A DNA stretch of 64,000 nucleotides from an uncultured Collinsella sp. (GCA_902472315.1 CABRNM010000001.1:186001-250000), one strand, 5' to 3'. Counted from the stretch's first letter, positions 1-8,830 are shown. Numbers and translations are program-made. The notes: generated by a model not told the origin, from the letters alone.

Positions 1-502
1 CCAGGCTCTGCTTGGTGGCGGCGCACGTGAGCTCGCCGTGCTTAACGCCGCGCAGGCCCAGCAGGCGGTCGGCTAGTTCGTAGACGCGCTCGCCGCGACC
101 CTTGAGTGCCAGGATTTCCAAGCAGTTGTGGTGATCCAAATGCACGTGCATCGTCGATACGATCTCGTCGGTGTAGTCGTGCTGCACCTCGTCCAGGCGG
201 CGCGTCAGATCGCCGGTGTGATGGTCGTAGATCATGGTGAGCGACCCGATAACGTGCTCATCGGGCGTGCGCATCTGCTCTTTGGCGATCGAGGCGCGAA
301 TCAAATCGCGCACGGCCTCGGAGCGGTTGGCCACGTCGCCGCGGCGCGCGATCTGCTCGTCAAAACGGCGCAGCAGGTCGTCGGGTGCGGTAACCGAAAA
401 ACGGACCAGCTCGGAGCCGGAGCCGCAACGGCAGCTCGCCTCGTCGCCCGTGCCGTTGCGGTGGTCGTGCCCGCAGCCGTGCTCGTGTTCGTGTTCGGAC
501 AC
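1..502 (-). CDS. nikR: Nickel-responsive repressor NikR (3' end beyond window)
   Basis: Ribbon-helix-helix regulator that represses nickel uptake genes when nickel is bound. Translation starts at a GTG (500-502) and begins with a His/Cys-rich tail (SEHEHEHGCGHDHRNG), then the RHH segment RFSVTAPDDLLRRFDEQIARRGDVANRSEAVRDLIR. The ACT-like metal domain follows, with MIYDHH and HVHLDHHNCLEI, which match the His-x-His...Cys nickel ligands of E. coli NikR. The gene runs off the left edge; the visible part ends near GVKHGELTCAATKQSL, so only the extreme C-terminus is missing. It begins 1 nt after the stop of the small gene upstream, suggesting translational coupling. The His-rich N-terminal tail is not in the E. 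coli protein and may be extra metal-binding sequence. Confidence 0.9.
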   Translation of the reverse strand, partial: MSEHEHEHGCGHDHRNGTGDEASCRCGSGSELVRFSVTAPDDLLRRFDEQIARRGDVANRSEAVRDLIRASIAKEQMRTPDEHVIGSLTMIYDHHTGDLTRRLDEVQHDYTDEIVSTMHVHLDHHNCLEILALKGRGERVYELADRLLGLRGVKHGELTCAATKQSL

Positions 503-503
503 C

Positions 504-752
504 CTACACCAGCTTTACGGAGCCGACGGAGTTGTGGTCAGCCTCGATGGCTTCCTCGTAGCCCTCGAGCGCGTCATGCGCCTCGTGCAGTGCGGTCATG
601 GCAGCTTCGAGCTTGGCGCCAATGCGCTCCATGTCAAAATTCTCGGTCGAATGCAGCAGCTGATGGCTCCACTCGTGGGCGAGCTCGATGGTGTCGTCGA
701 CCTGCTTGACGCTCATGGCAAGCTGGCTCATGTTCATTCCGACGTCATGCAT
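504..752 (-). CDS. Small helical protein upstream of nikR, unknown function
   Basis: 82 residues, acidic and almost entirely predicted helical (QVDDTIELAHEWSHQLL, KLEAAMTALHEAHDALEGYEEAIEADH). There is no signal peptide or membrane segment. Seven histidines and five methionines are scattered through it, which would fit a metal-related role, but no known motif is visible. The start is preceded by AAGGAGATCTCAC (GGAG at good spacing). It directly precedes nikR with a 1-nt gap, so the two are almost certainly co-transcribed. Function not recognised. Confidence 0.65.
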   Translation of the reverse strand: MHDVGMNMSQLAMSVKQVDDTIELAHEWSHQLLHSTENFDMERIGAKLEAAMTALHEAHDALEGYEEAIEADHNSVGSVKLV

Positions 753-825
753 GTGAGATCTCCTTATGTTCGGGGCAATCCAGTGGTTCAGATTCTACTA
801 CGCCCGCGCGGGGCACTACCGCATA

Positions 826-861
826 AGAAAACGGGTGCGAGTCTGTGTGACCCGCACCCGT
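826..861 (-). terminator. Rho-independent terminator of trxA
   Basis: Inverted repeat ACGGGTGCG (831-839) / CGCACCCGT (853-861). Read on the minus strand it is followed by TTTTCTT. It lies downstream of trxA, before the nikR leader gene. Confidence 0.75.
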
Positions 862-983
862 TCACTGGGGGCTGTTTGTGACTACCATACTATCCGTGGT
901 CGCATGCGGTGCACCCAGAAGTCCGGCGAGCGGTGCAAAAGCGCTCATGGACGGCGGCAGGACGTCAAAATGTAACCAGCGTA

Positions 984-1304
984 TTACAGGTGCTTCTCCA
1001 GCAGTGCCTGCAGTCTTGCCTTGGGCAGCGCGCCGACCGAGCGGTCGACCTCCTCGCCGTTCTTAAAGACAACCAGCGTGGGGATGCTCATAACGCCAAA
1101 CTTCATGGCCAGGTCCTGATTGTCGTCAACGTTGCATTTGGCGACGGCAAGCTTGCCGGCCAGCTCGTCGGCCACTTCGTCAACGATGGGCGAGAGCGAA
1201 CGGCAGGGACCGCACCACGGTGCCCAAAAATCAACCAGCACGGGAAGGCTGCCGTTAACGACGGAATCGAAGTTCTCGGGGGTAATCTGCTTAATGTCAG
1301 CCAT
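984..1304 (-). CDS. trxA: Thioredoxin
   Basis: 106-residue thioredoxin, a cytosolic disulfide reductase. The active site WCGPC sits in VDFWAPWCGPCRSLSPIVDEVA near residues 25-40, and the cis-proline loop is in MSIPTLVVFKNGEEV. Length and fold are those of a single-domain TrxA. The start is the ATG of MADIKQITPENF because GGAGGT lies 5 nt upstream; a longer upstream reading frame exists but lacks a ribosome site. Single-gene unit, divergent from the unknown gene at 1441, with its own terminator at 826-861. No thioredoxin reductase gene is next to it. Confidence 0.96.
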   Translation of the reverse strand: MADIKQITPENFDSVVNGSLPVLVDFWAPWCGPCRSLSPIVDEVADELAGKLAVAKCNVDDNQDLAMKFGVMSIPTLVVFKNGEEVDRSVGALPKARLQALLEKHL

Positions 1305-1440
1305 GGTGACCTCCATAGTGCGACGCGGCTCGGCCGCGTAAAACTCAGTACGACCGTGCTTATACCCAACGGCCCGTAATGCAACCACTCGCAGGCGGCT
1401 CTTTTATATAATGGTGGGCACGCAAACGATTGGAGAGCGC

Positions 1441-2016
1441 ATGCCCACGTCACAAAGCCAGAAAAAAGAAGCTATCGCCCAGGCGACCGAGCAGGAGCTC
1501 GCATCGCTCGCGGGTCGCGGCGTGCGTATCGCGGGCAACGCGTGCTCGCCGATCGTACTGGTCAAAGGCGATTTGGACGAGGCCGAGCGTTCGGGTGGCG
1601 AGCTTGCCGCCGGCCCGGATGGCGCGGCGTTGCGCAAGGCGCTTGGGGCCATCGGCTACGCGCCCGAGGATTTTTGCGTGCTGGCAAGCGTCGCCGGCGC
1701 GGGCGATGGGGCGGTCGCGATAGGCGAGGGCCTGCCGTGTGAGCTGTTCCGCGAGGCGCTCGAGGCCTTGGACCCCGAGGCGGTCCTGCTGTTGGACGAT
1801 CGCGCGGCCGATACCATGCGCGAGACCTATGCCGACATGCTCGTGGCAATCGACGACTTCGATACCGCCATGCTCAAGCCCGGCTTGGTCGCCCATGTGC
1901 AGGGTCGTCGCGTGCTCGCGCTCGACGGTTTTGAGGCGGCGCTGACCGACAAAGCGGCCAAGCAGCGCATGTGGGCCTATATCAAGCAGCTGACCCCGGC
2001 GGCTGCTCCACTGTAG
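1441..2016 (+). CDS. Conserved-looking cytosolic protein, unknown function
   Basis: 191 residues, Ala/Asp/Glu-rich, with no signal peptide or membrane helix. I do not recognise a family. The pattern of alternating hydrophobic strands and helices (RIAGNACSPIVLVKGDLDEAE, ALGAIGYAPEDFCVLASV, LDPEAVLLLDDRAADTMRETYADML) suggests a compact alpha/beta domain. I chose the ATG at 1441 (MPTSQSQKK), which has GGAG 6-9 nt upstream. A start 30 nt earlier overlaps a TATAAT-like box at 1407-1412 that is probably its promoter -10. Codon use matches the neighbours. It is followed by about 240 bp without genes leading to the nad operator. Confidence 0.7.
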   Translation: MPTSQSQKKEAIAQATEQELASLAGRGVRIAGNACSPIVLVKGDLDEAERSGGELAAGPDGAALRKALGAIGYAPEDFCVLASVAGAGDGAVAIGEGLPCELFREALEALDPEAVLLLDDRAADTMRETYADMLVAIDDFDTAMLKPGLVAHVQGRRVLALDGFEAALTDKAAKQRMWAYIKQLTPAAAPL

Positions 2017-2173
2017 CGGATTGGCGCCGGCGAGCGATTGCCTGGCGGGCATGCCGTCGACCATGCGCGGCGGCCGTCCAAAGATGCCTCCTACGCTATC
2101 GAGAGCTCGACTATCCTCAGCTTGCCAGTTCGAAAATGGACCTGCCGCATGATTGAATCTTTATTTCAACTTT

Positions 2174-2217
2174 ACACCTAGGTTTACAGCTGTCTTGTCA
2201 GCTGTAAACCTAGGTGT
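2174..2217. promoter_or_regulatory. Paired palindromic operator upstream of nadA, likely NiaR site
   Basis: A perfect 19-bp inverted repeat, ACACCTAGGTTTACAGCTG (2174-2192) and its complement (2199-2217), with a 6-nt spacer. Each arm is itself built around the palindrome ACCTAGGT flanked by TGTAAA or TGTcA-like sequence. The two CCTAGG centres (2177-2182 and 2209-2214) are 32 bp apart, about three helical turns. It sits 42 nt upstream of nadA in an operon whose last gene encodes NiaR. NiaR binding is inferred; the dyad itself is directly visible. No T-tract follows, so it is not a terminator. Confidence 0.75.
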
Positions 2218-2258
2218 CATACTAAAGCCCCAAGATTCGCCAAAAGAGAGGGGCCTTG

Positions 2259-3284
2259 ATGGCACAGAGCGCGAACATGGATGCGTCGGAGCTTGCACGC
2301 GATATCGCGGCCGGCCTAGCATCGGCAACGACGGCAACGGAGCGCGCGGCACTGGTGCCCGCAGAGCTCGTCGAGGCCATTCAGCAACTAAAAACCCAAC
2401 GTGACGCGGTGATCCTAGCGCACTATTACGTGGCGCCCGAGGTGCAGGCCGTGGCTGATTACGTCGGCGACAGCTTCTACCTGGCCAAGCTCGCCAAGAG
2501 CCTGCCGCAGCAGACCATCGTGCTGTGCGGCGTGGAGTTTATGGGCGAGAGCGCCAAGCTGCTCAATCCCACCAAGACCGTGCTGCTGCCCGAGCCGGGC
2601 GCGGACTGTCCCATGGCGCACATGGTCAAGCGCGAGACGGTTGACGCGGCGCGCGCTGAGTACGGCGACGACCTGGCTGTCGTCTGCTACGTCAACTCCA
2701 CGGTCGAGATCAAGAGCTGGAGCGACGTGTGCGTCACCAGCTCCAACGCCGTTAAGATCGTGTCCGAGCTGCCGCAGCAGCACGTCTTGTTCATTCCCGA
2801 CCAAAACCTCGGTCGCTTCGTAGCCGAGCAGGTGCCGCAAAAGCACGTCCTGCTCAACAACGGCTACTGCCCGCGCCATCACATCATCACCGTCGAGCAG
2901 ATCGTCGATGCGACGGAGGCCCACCCCGACGCGTTCGTGCTGGCGCACCCCGAGTGCAAGGCCGACGTCCTGGCCGAGGCCGACTACATCGGCTCCACCG
3001 CCGGCATCATCAAGTATGCCGAGGAGTCCGACGCGAGCGAGTTCATTATCGTGACGGTCCGCGGCGTGCTTTACGAGCTCGAGCGCCGCTGCCAGGGCAC
3101 CGGCAAGAAGTTCTACTTCCCCGCGGTGCAGCCCACCTGCGTCAACATGGACCTCATCACGCTCGAAAAGCTCGTGCGCTGCCTGGAGACGGGCGAGGGC
3201 GAGGTGCAGATCGGCGTGTCGGACGAGGCCGCCGACCAAGCTAAGCTCACGCTCGACCGCATGCTCGAGTACGCAGCGCGCTAG
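2259..3284 (+). CDS. nadA: Quinolinate synthase
   Basis: 341 residues. Condenses iminoaspartate with dihydroxyacetone phosphate to quinolinate, using a [4Fe-4S] cluster. Cluster cysteines lie in CGVEFMGESAK (C90), NNGYCPRHHIIT (C204) and PTCVNMDLITLEKL (C294). Other NadA signatures are AHYYVAPEVQAVADYVGDS, PEPGADCPMA, PDQNLGR and HPECKADVLAEADYIGSTAGI. The start is the ATG at 2259, behind AGAGAGGGG. First gene of nadA-nadB-nadC-niaR, behind the paired dyad. Oxygen-sensitive cluster chemistry suits an anaerobe. Confidence 0.97.
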   Translation: MAQSANMDASELARDIAAGLASATTATERAALVPAELVEAIQQLKTQRDAVILAHYYVAPEVQAVADYVGDSFYLAKLAKSLPQQTIVLCGVEFMGESAKLLNPTKTVLLPEPGADCPMAHMVKRETVDAARAEYGDDLAVVCYVNSTVEIKSWSDVCVTSSNAVKIVSELPQQHVLFIPDQNLGRFVAEQVPQKHVLLNNGYCPRHHIITVEQIVDATEAHPDAFVLAHPECKADVLAEADYIGSTAGIIKYAEESDASEFIIVTVRGVLYELERRCQGTGKKFYFPAVQPTCVNMDLITLEKLVRCLETGEGEVQIGVSDEAADQAKLTLDRMLEYAAR

Positions 3285-3340
3285 GACAATGTGGCATGAG
3301 GGGCGGTCCCTTATGCCGTATTACAAGGGAGAGGATTCCT

Positions 3341-4717
3341 GTGGAAACCAAGCAATACCCCGACATGGAGTGCGACGTCGTCATCGCCGGCTGCGGCGTG
3401 GCGGGCCTGTATGCGGCCCTCAATCTGCCGACGAGCACGCGCGTGATCATGCTTTCCAAGGGCGCGGTCGACGAGTGCGATTCGATGCTCGCGCAGGGCG
3501 GAATCTGCGTGCTGCCCGAGGGCTCGGACTACGATGCCTTCTTTGAGGACACCATGCACGCCGGCCACTACGAGAACCGCCGCGAGAGCGTCGATATCAT
3601 GATCCGCTCGAGCCGTTCGGTCATCAACGACCTGCTAGCGATGGGCGTGGATTTTGAGCGCAAGGCCGACGGCAGTCTCAACTTTACCCGCGAGGGCGCG
3701 CACAGCCGTCCGCGCATTGCCTTCCATGCCGATATCACCGGCAAGGAGATTACGACCAAGCTGCTTCAGGCTGTCCGCAAGCTGGATAACGTGCAGATTT
3801 TGGAGCACGTGGCCATGACCGACATCCTGACGGGCGAGCGTGACGGCGCCACGGTGTGCACCGGTATCGCCGCCGTTCCCGTGGACGAGAACAACTCGGT
3901 TCGTCCCGCCGACGAGCTGGTAAATGCCGCCGAGGGCGCGCATGCCGGCGAGCCGTTTAAGATCCATGCCCGCCACACGCTGTGGGCAACGGGCGGCATC
4001 GGCGGCGTATACGACCATTCGACCAACTACCCGCAACTCACGGGCGATGCCTGCTACATCGCTCAGGAGCATGGCATTAAGATGGAGCATCTGGACTACG
4101 TGCAGATTCACCCCACGGGACTGTTCTCGCCGCAGCCGGGCCGCACCTTCCTGATCAGCGAGAGCTGCCGCGGCGAGGGCGCGATTTTGCTCAACGCCGC
4201 CGGTGAGCGCTTTACCGACGAGCTTCAGCCGCGCGATGTGGTCGCCGCCGCCATCCGCGAGCAGATGAAGCAGGACGGTATCGAGCACGAGTGGCTGAGT
4301 TTTGCCCCCGTTGAGCGCGATGTGGTGACCGGGCACTTTGCCAACATTCGCGCGCGCTGCCTGGAGGACGGCCGCGACATCTTGGACGAGCCCATTCCCG
4401 TTACGCCGACGCAGCACTACTTTATGGGCGGCGTGTGGGTCGACAAGGACGGCCGCACCTCGATGCTCGAGCTCTACGCCGCGGGCGAGACGGCTTGCAA
4501 CGGCGTTCACGGCAAGAACCGCCTTGCATCAAACAGCCTGCTCGAGGCGCTGGTTTGGGGTCGTCGCGCCGCGTGGTATATGCGTACCGGCGAGTCGCTG
4601 GCCGTGGAGCAGACGGGCGAGCCCGCGCTCGATGGCCGTCATCGCGCCCTGGGCGCCGACACCCTGGCAATCGATGATTTGGCCCGTGCCGCCGGCACAC
4701 AGGCCGTGGAGGAGTAG
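3341..4717 (+). CDS. nadB: L-aspartate oxidase
   Basis: 458-residue flavoprotein that oxidises L-aspartate to iminoaspartate for NadA. FAD-binding GxGxxG-type start: DVVIAGCGVAGLYAALNLP. Succinate dehydrogenase/fumarate reductase family signatures: MLAQGGICVLPEGSDYDAFFEDTMHAG, YVQIHPTGLF, and the C-terminal GETACNGVHGKNRLASNSLLEALVWGRRAA. It is about 80 residues shorter than E. coli NadB, mainly in the C-terminal helical domain. I chose GTG 3341 (VETKQYPDME) because AAGGGAGAGG lies just upstream; the longer frame to 3296 has no ribosome site. It follows nadA by 56 nt and precedes nadC by 3 nt. In anaerobes fumarate probably re-oxidises the FAD (inference). Confidence 0.95.
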   Translation: METKQYPDMECDVVIAGCGVAGLYAALNLPTSTRVIMLSKGAVDECDSMLAQGGICVLPEGSDYDAFFEDTMHAGHYENRRESVDIMIRSSRSVINDLLAMGVDFERKADGSLNFTREGAHSRPRIAFHADITGKEITTKLLQAVRKLDNVQILEHVAMTDILTGERDGATVCTGIAAVPVDENNSVRPADELVNAAEGAHAGEPFKIHARHTLWATGGIGGVYDHSTNYPQLTGDACYIAQEHGIKMEHLDYVQIHPTGLFSPQPGRTFLISESCRGEGAILLNAAGERFTDELQPRDVVAAAIREQMKQDGIEHEWLSFAPVERDVVTGHFANIRARCLEDGRDILDEPIPVTPTQHYFMGGVWVDKDGRTSMLELYAAGETACNGVHGKNRLASNSLLEALVWGRRAAWYMRTGESLAVEQTGEPALDGRHRALGADTLAIDDLARAAGTQAVEE

Positions 4718-4720
4718 ACC

Positions 4721-5581
4721 ATGAATCCCATTACCATGAAGCTTGTCGTCGATGATCTGATTTTGCAGGCCCTGCGCGAGGACATTACCTTTGAGGACGT
4801 TAGCACGGCGAGCGTGTGCCCCACGGCGCGCCCCGCCACGGTGGAGCTCATCGCCAAGGCCGACGGCATCATCGCCGGCCTGGATGTGTTCGCTCGCACC
4901 TTTGAGCTGCTGGATTCGCAGAGCTCGGTGCTGTTTGATGTCGTCGACGGTGACGAGGTGCACGCCGGCGACCACGTGGGCCAGGTGCGCGGCGACGCGC
5001 GCGTGCTGCTTTCGGGCGAGCGCGTGGCGCTCAACTATCTGCAGCGTATGAGCGGTATCGCCACCTACACGCACAACATGGCGGCGGCGCTCGAGGGTAC
5101 CAAGACCGTGCTTGTCGACACGCGCAAGACCACGCCGGGCATGCGCGTGTTTGAGAAGGCGGCGGTCGAGATCGGCGGCGGCAGCAACCACCGCTACAAC
5201 CTGTCGACGGCTGTCATGCTCAAGGACAACCACATCGATGCCGCCGGTGGCGTGACGCGTGCGATCGAGATGGCGCGCGCCCATGCGTCGTTTACCACGA
5301 CGGTCGAGATTGAGTGCGAGAACCTGGACATGGTGCGCGAGGCTGTGGAGGCCGGCGCCGACATCATCATGTTCGACAACATGACCCACGACGATATGGC
5401 TGCCGCGATTGAGCTTATCGCCGGCCGCGCCAAGACCGAGTGCTCGGGCAACGTGGACGCCAGCAATATCCGCGCGCTCGCCGACCTGGGCGTTGACTTT
5501 ATTAGCTCGGGGGCGCTGACTCACTCTGCGCCGATTCTCGACCTCTCGCTCAAGCACCTGCGTCTGTTGGACGGTAAATAA
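4721..5581 (+). CDS. nadC: Nicotinate-nucleotide pyrophosphorylase (carboxylating)
   Basis: 286 residues. Converts quinolinate plus PRPP to nicotinate mononucleotide, CO2 and PPi. Family signatures: ALREDITFEDVSTASV, VLVDTRKTTPGMRVFEKAAVEIGGG, NHRYNLSTAVMLKDNHI (Arg/Lys/His phosphoribosyl-pocket residues), VEIECENLD and IIMFDNM. Full length for the type II PRTase fold. The ATG at 4721 follows GGAGGAG that overlaps the nadB end; a second in-frame ATG at 4736 is possible. Its TAA overlaps the niaR ATG by one base, so the two are translationally coupled. Confidence 0.97.
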   Translation: MNPITMKLVVDDLILQALREDITFEDVSTASVCPTARPATVELIAKADGIIAGLDVFARTFELLDSQSSVLFDVVDGDEVHAGDHVGQVRGDARVLLSGERVALNYLQRMSGIATYTHNMAAALEGTKTVLVDTRKTTPGMRVFEKAAVEIGGGSNHRYNLSTAVMLKDNHIDAAGGVTRAIEMARAHASFTTTVEIECENLDMVREAVEAGADIIMFDNMTHDDMAAAIELIAGRAKTECSGNVDASNIRALADLGVDFISSGALTHSAPILDLSLKHLRLLDGK

Positions 5582-6126
5582 TGGACGCCCGCGAGCGTCG
5601 CCGTGCCATCATGGCCGTGCTCGAGGGAGCCAAGGGACCCGTTTCGGGCAGCGCACTTGCCCGCGAGGTGGGTGTGAGCCGCCAGATTGTCGTGCAAGAC
5701 ATCGCTCTGCTGCGCGCCGACGGGCACGATATCGTGGCGACCAACCGTGGTTATGTGCTGCAGGAGGCCCCCAGCAGCCCCGCTGTGCCCACGCGCTTGG
5801 TCAAGGTTCGCCACAGCGTGGAGCAGGCGGGCGATGAGCTCACGAGTATCGTCGACGCCGGCGGCTCCGTGCTCAATGTGATCGTCAATCACCGCGTATA
5901 CGGTAAGATCACGGCTGATCTGGACATCCGCAATCGCCGCGATGTCGAGCGCTATCTGCACGATATCGAGAGCGGCAAGAGCTTTCCGCTGCTAACGGTG
6001 ACGAGCGGCTATCACTTCCATCGCATTGCGGCGGAGGACGAACAGACCCTCGACGAAATTGAGGCGATGCTCAAGGAGAAAGGCTACCTAGCCGATTTAA
6101 TGCCCTACGAGGATGATTTGTCCTAG
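5581..6126 (+). CDS. niaR: NAD biosynthesis repressor NiaR (HTH_11 plus 3H domain)
   Basis: 181 residues. N-terminal winged helix (RRRAIMAVLEGAKGPVSGSALAREVGVSRQIVVQDIALLRADGHDIVATNRGYVL, residues 5-60) followed by a 3H domain with conserved His-bearing stretches VRHSVEQAGDEL, VIVNHRVYGKI and TVTSGYHFHRI. In Gram-positives this architecture is NiaR/YrxA, the niacin-responsive repressor of nad genes. As last gene of the operon it probably autoregulates through the dyad at 2174-2217. It ends before a strong bidirectional terminator. Confidence 0.92.
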   Translation: MDARERRRAIMAVLEGAKGPVSGSALAREVGVSRQIVVQDIALLRADGHDIVATNRGYVLQEAPSSPAVPTRLVKVRHSVEQAGDELTSIVDAGGSVLNVIVNHRVYGKITADLDIRNRRDVERYLHDIESGKSFPLLTVTSGYHFHRIAAEDEQTLDEIEAMLKEKGYLADLMPYEDDLS

Positions 6127-6161
6127 CCCGACACCGTCCCCAATTAGCTGCCCACGAATGC

Positions 6162-6201
6162 AAAAGGAGGCCTCCGCGGCGATGCGGAGGCCTCCTTTTT
6201 T
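6162..6201. terminator. Bidirectional intrinsic terminator between niaR and ferredoxin
   Basis: Perfect 16-bp stem AAAAGGAGGCCTCCGC / GCGGAGGCCTCCTTTT with a 6-nt loop. T-runs lie on both sides, so it serves the nad operon (+) and the convergent ferredoxin gene (-). Confidence 0.92.
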
Positions 6202-6240
6202 GTGCACGGTGTACTTTTGAGTGTGCAGGTGGGGGAGTTG

Positions 6241-6426
6241 TTACTCCTCGACGATCTCGGTGATCGCGCCAGCGGGGCAAGCGTCCTGGCAAGCGCCACA
6301 GGCGACGCAGGAGTCCTCGTCGGCGACGGTAGCGACGTCCTGGAGCTCCAGAACGCCAGCGGGGCAGGAGTCGACGCAAACGCCACAAGCGATGCACTCG
6401 TCGGCATCAATTACGGGATGAGCCAT
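6241..6426 (-). CDS. 2[4Fe-4S] ferredoxin
   Basis: 61 residues, the size of clostridial-type bacterial ferredoxins. Two complete CxxCxxCxxxCP motifs: CIACGVCVDSCP (residues 11-22) and CVACGACQDACP (40-51). Cytosolic low-potential electron carrier, a likely electron acceptor for the pyruvate:ferredoxin oxidoreductase at 56913. The ATG at 6426 (MAHPVIDADE) is preceded by AGAGAGGAAAC. Monocistronic, ending at the shared terminator 6162-6201. Confidence 0.95.
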   Translation of the reverse strand: MAHPVIDADECIACGVCVDSCPAGVLELQDVATVADEDSCVACGACQDACPAGAITEIVEE

Positions 6427-6935
6427 GGTAGTTTCCTCTCTGTTGACCGACGCTACAGGCGATGCGCGTCGGTTTGATTCGGGCAAAAACATACCACGGG
6501 AGCGACCGTTTGCAATACCCTCTGACCGGCATCTTCATACCGTTCGCCGAGTATGCCACGGCTTACTAAAAAATATGCAGGTGAGGCCGTTGAGCTGCGC
6601 AAATGTTAGCTATAGGTGACTTGAAATATAGGGCGATTGAGCGAGCTAGCGGAAAGCGCATCCCGTAATCCATGTCCAAAACGGGAGATAGTTTCAGGCT
6701 CGTGCCTCAGTCAACTCTACATAGATCTCAATAGATCTGCCGAGAACTCAAACAGTGTATCTACCTGCGCATTTGAGAACCTAAACTCTCAGAGATAAGA
6801 AATCTTATATGAATTGACTTAGATTTTGTATATTCCGGCCCATAAGGGGATACACTACATCCTGAAAGACAAGCCGAAGCGCCGCGCGACAGACCGTCGA
6901 GGCGGCGCGAACGCAAAAGAGAGAGGGAATTTCTA
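6427..6935. other. Intergenic region carrying ferredoxin and dnaK promoters
   Basis: About 500 bp without a credible gene; unusually AT-rich from 6550 to 6840. It holds the 27-bp dyad at 6800-6826 shared with the clpB promoter, and a CTCAAA...TTTGAG inverted pair near 6747-6777. No CIRCE element (TTAGCACTC-N9-GAGTGCTAA) is present. Confidence 0.7.
6800..6826 (+). promoter_or_regulatory. Heat-shock dyad upstream of dnaK, candidate HspR operator
   Basis: AAATCT (6800-6805), 15 nt, AGATTT (6821-6826). The same element with identical arm spacing occurs upstream of clpB at 16292-16318; 22 of 27 positions agree, including the inner TATAT and GACTT. The only two chaperone promoters in the window carry it, and hspR closes the dnaK operon. 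Its core resembles the HAIR consensus (CTTGAGT-N7-ACTCAAG) only loosely, so assignment to HspR is inference. Confidence 0.6.
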
Positions 6936-8828
6936 ATGAGTAAGATTCTTGGTATCGACCTTGGTACTACTAACTCCGCTATGGCCGTCCTCGAGGGCGG
7001 TTCTCCGACCATTATCGTGAACGCCGAGGGCGACCGCACCACCCCGTCCGTTGTCGGCTTCCGTGCTGACGGCGACCGCGTCGTGGGTAAAGCCGCTAAG
7101 AACCAGGCGGTCACCAACCCCAAGAACACCGTGTTCTCTATCAAGCGCTTCATGGGCCGCAAGTACTCCGAGTGCACCTCCGAGATCAAGACCGTGCCGT
7201 ATGAGGTCAAGGAGGGCCAGGGTGGCCGTGCCGTCGTCGACATCGAGGGCAAGGACTACACCGCCGAGCAGGTGAGCGCCATGACGCTCGCCAAGATGAA
7301 GGCCGACGCCGAGAAGTATCTGGGCGAGACCGTCACCGACGCCGTCATCACCGTCCCGGCCTACTTCAACGACGCCCAGCGTCAGGCCACCAAGGACGCC
7401 GGTAAGATCGCCGGCCTCAACGTCAAGCGTATCGTCAACGAGCCGACCGCTGCTGCCCTGGCCTATGGTCTGGACAAGCAGGGCACCGACCAGCGCATCT
7501 TGGTCTTCGACCTGGGCGGCGGCACCTTCGACGTCTCCATCCTCGACCTCGCAGACGGCGTGTTTGAGGTTCTGTCCACCTCGGGCGACAACCACCTGGG
7601 CGGCGACGACTGGGATCAGCGCGTCATCGACTGGATGGCCGACAAGTTCCAGCAGGAGAACGGCGTCGATCTGCGTCAGGACCCCATGGCCCTGCAGCGT
7701 CTGAAGGAGGCCGCGGAGAACGCCAAGAAGGAGCTCTCCGCGGCGCAGCAGTCTACCATTAACCTGCCGTTCATTACCATGAACCAGTCCGGCCCGCTGC
7801 ACCTCAACTACACGCTGACCCGCGCCGAGTTCGAGAAGATCACCCGCGACCTGCTCGAGCGCTGCAAGCAGCCTGTTACCAACGCCCTCCGCGACGCTAA
7901 GCTCAAGCTCTCCGATCTGACCGAGGTCATCCTCGTCGGCGGTTCCACCCGTATGCCCGCTGTCCAGGATCTGGTCAAGACCATGACCGGCAAGCAGCCC
8001 AACATGTCCGTGAACCCCGACGAGGTCGTTGCCGACGGCGCTGCCGTCCAGGGCGGCGTGCTCACCGGCGACGTCGAGGGCATCCTGCTGCTCGACGTTA
8101 CCCCGCTGTCGCTGGGCGTTGAGACCATGGGCGGCATCATGACCAAGATGATCGACCGCAACACCACGATCCCGACCTCCAAGACCGAGGTCTACTCCAC
8201 CGCTGCCGACAACCAGACCAGCGTCGAGATCAACGTGCTCCAGGGCGAGCGCGAGCTTGCCCGCGACAACAAGTCGCTCGGTAAGTTCCAGCTGACCGGT
8301 ATCCCGGCTGCCCGCCGCGGCGTGCCGCAGATCGAGGTCACCTTCGACATCGACGCCAACGGCATTGTCAAGGTCTCCGCTAAGGACAAGGGCACCGGCA
8401 AGGAGCAGCAGATCACTATCTCCGGCTCCACCGCTCTGTCCGATGACGAAGTCGATCGTATGGTCAAGGACGCCGAGGCTCATGCCGAGGAGGACAAGAA
8501 GCAGAAGGAAGAGGTCGAGGTCCGCAACCAGACCGATAGCCTGTGCTACTCCACCGAGCAGACCCTCAACGAGCTGGGTGACAAGGTTTCCGCCGATGTG
8601 AAGTCCAAGGCCGAGGCCGCTATCGCCGACGCCAAGAAGGCGCTCGAGGGCTCTGACGTCGAGGCCATCAAGGCCGCTGGCGAGTCCCTGCAGTCCGTGG
8701 CCTACGAGCTGGCTCAGGTTGTCTACGCCGACGCTCAGCAGCAGACCGACGGCGCCGCCGGTGCCCAGCCTGCCGACGATGACGTTGTCGACGCTGACTA
8801 CGAGGTTGTGGACGACGAGGACAAGTAA
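6936..8828 (+). CDS. dnaK: Chaperone DnaK (Hsp70)
   Basis: 630-residue Hsp70. The N-terminal ATPase domain shows the three Hsp70 signatures: [34 protein letters not shown] and [17 protein letters not shown]. The substrate-binding domain begins near [33 protein letters not shown], followed by the helical lid and a long acidic tail ([17 protein letters not shown]). Start ATG behind AGAGAGAGGGAATTTCTA. First gene of dnaK-grpE-dnaJ-hspR, with grpE 2 nt downstream. Probably repressed by HspR through the dyad at 6800-6826. Codon bias is strong, as expected of an abundant protein. Confidence 0.98.
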   Translation: MSKILGIDLGTTNSAMAVLEGGSPTIIVNAEGDRTTPSVVGFRADGDRVVGKAAKNQAVTNPKNTVFSIKRFMGRKYSECTSEIKTVPYEVKEGQGGRAVVDIEGKDYTAEQVSAMTLAKMKADAEKYLGETVTDAVITVPAYFNDAQRQATKDAGKIAGLNVKRIVNEPTAAALAYGLDKQGTDQRILVFDLGGGTFDVSILDLADGVFEVLSTSGDNHLGGDDWDQRVIDWMADKFQQENGVDLRQDPMALQRLKEAAENAKKELSAAQQSTINLPFITMNQSGPLHLNYTLTRAEFEKITRDLLERCKQPVTNALRDAKLKLSDLTEVILVGGSTRMPAVQDLVKTMTGKQPNMSVNPDEVVADGAAVQGGVLTGDVEGILLLDVTPLSLGVETMGGIMTKMIDRNTTIPTSKTEVYSTAADNQTSVEINVLQGERELARDNKSLGKFQLTGIPAARRGVPQIEVTFDIDANGIVKVSAKDKGTGKEQQITISGSTALSDDEVDRMVKDAEAHAEEDKKQKEEVEVRNQTDSLCYSTEQTLNELGDKVSADVKSKAEAAIADAKKALEGSDVEAIKAAGESLQSVAYELAQVVYADAQQQTDGAAGAQPADDDVVDADYEVVDDEDK

Positions 8829-8830
8829 TC

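Noticed and set aside
6427..6935. CIRCE operator for HrcA upstream of dnaK
   Set aside because: The TTAGCACTC-N9-GAGTGCTAA pattern is absent; the MerR-type regulator in the operon points to HspR instead.
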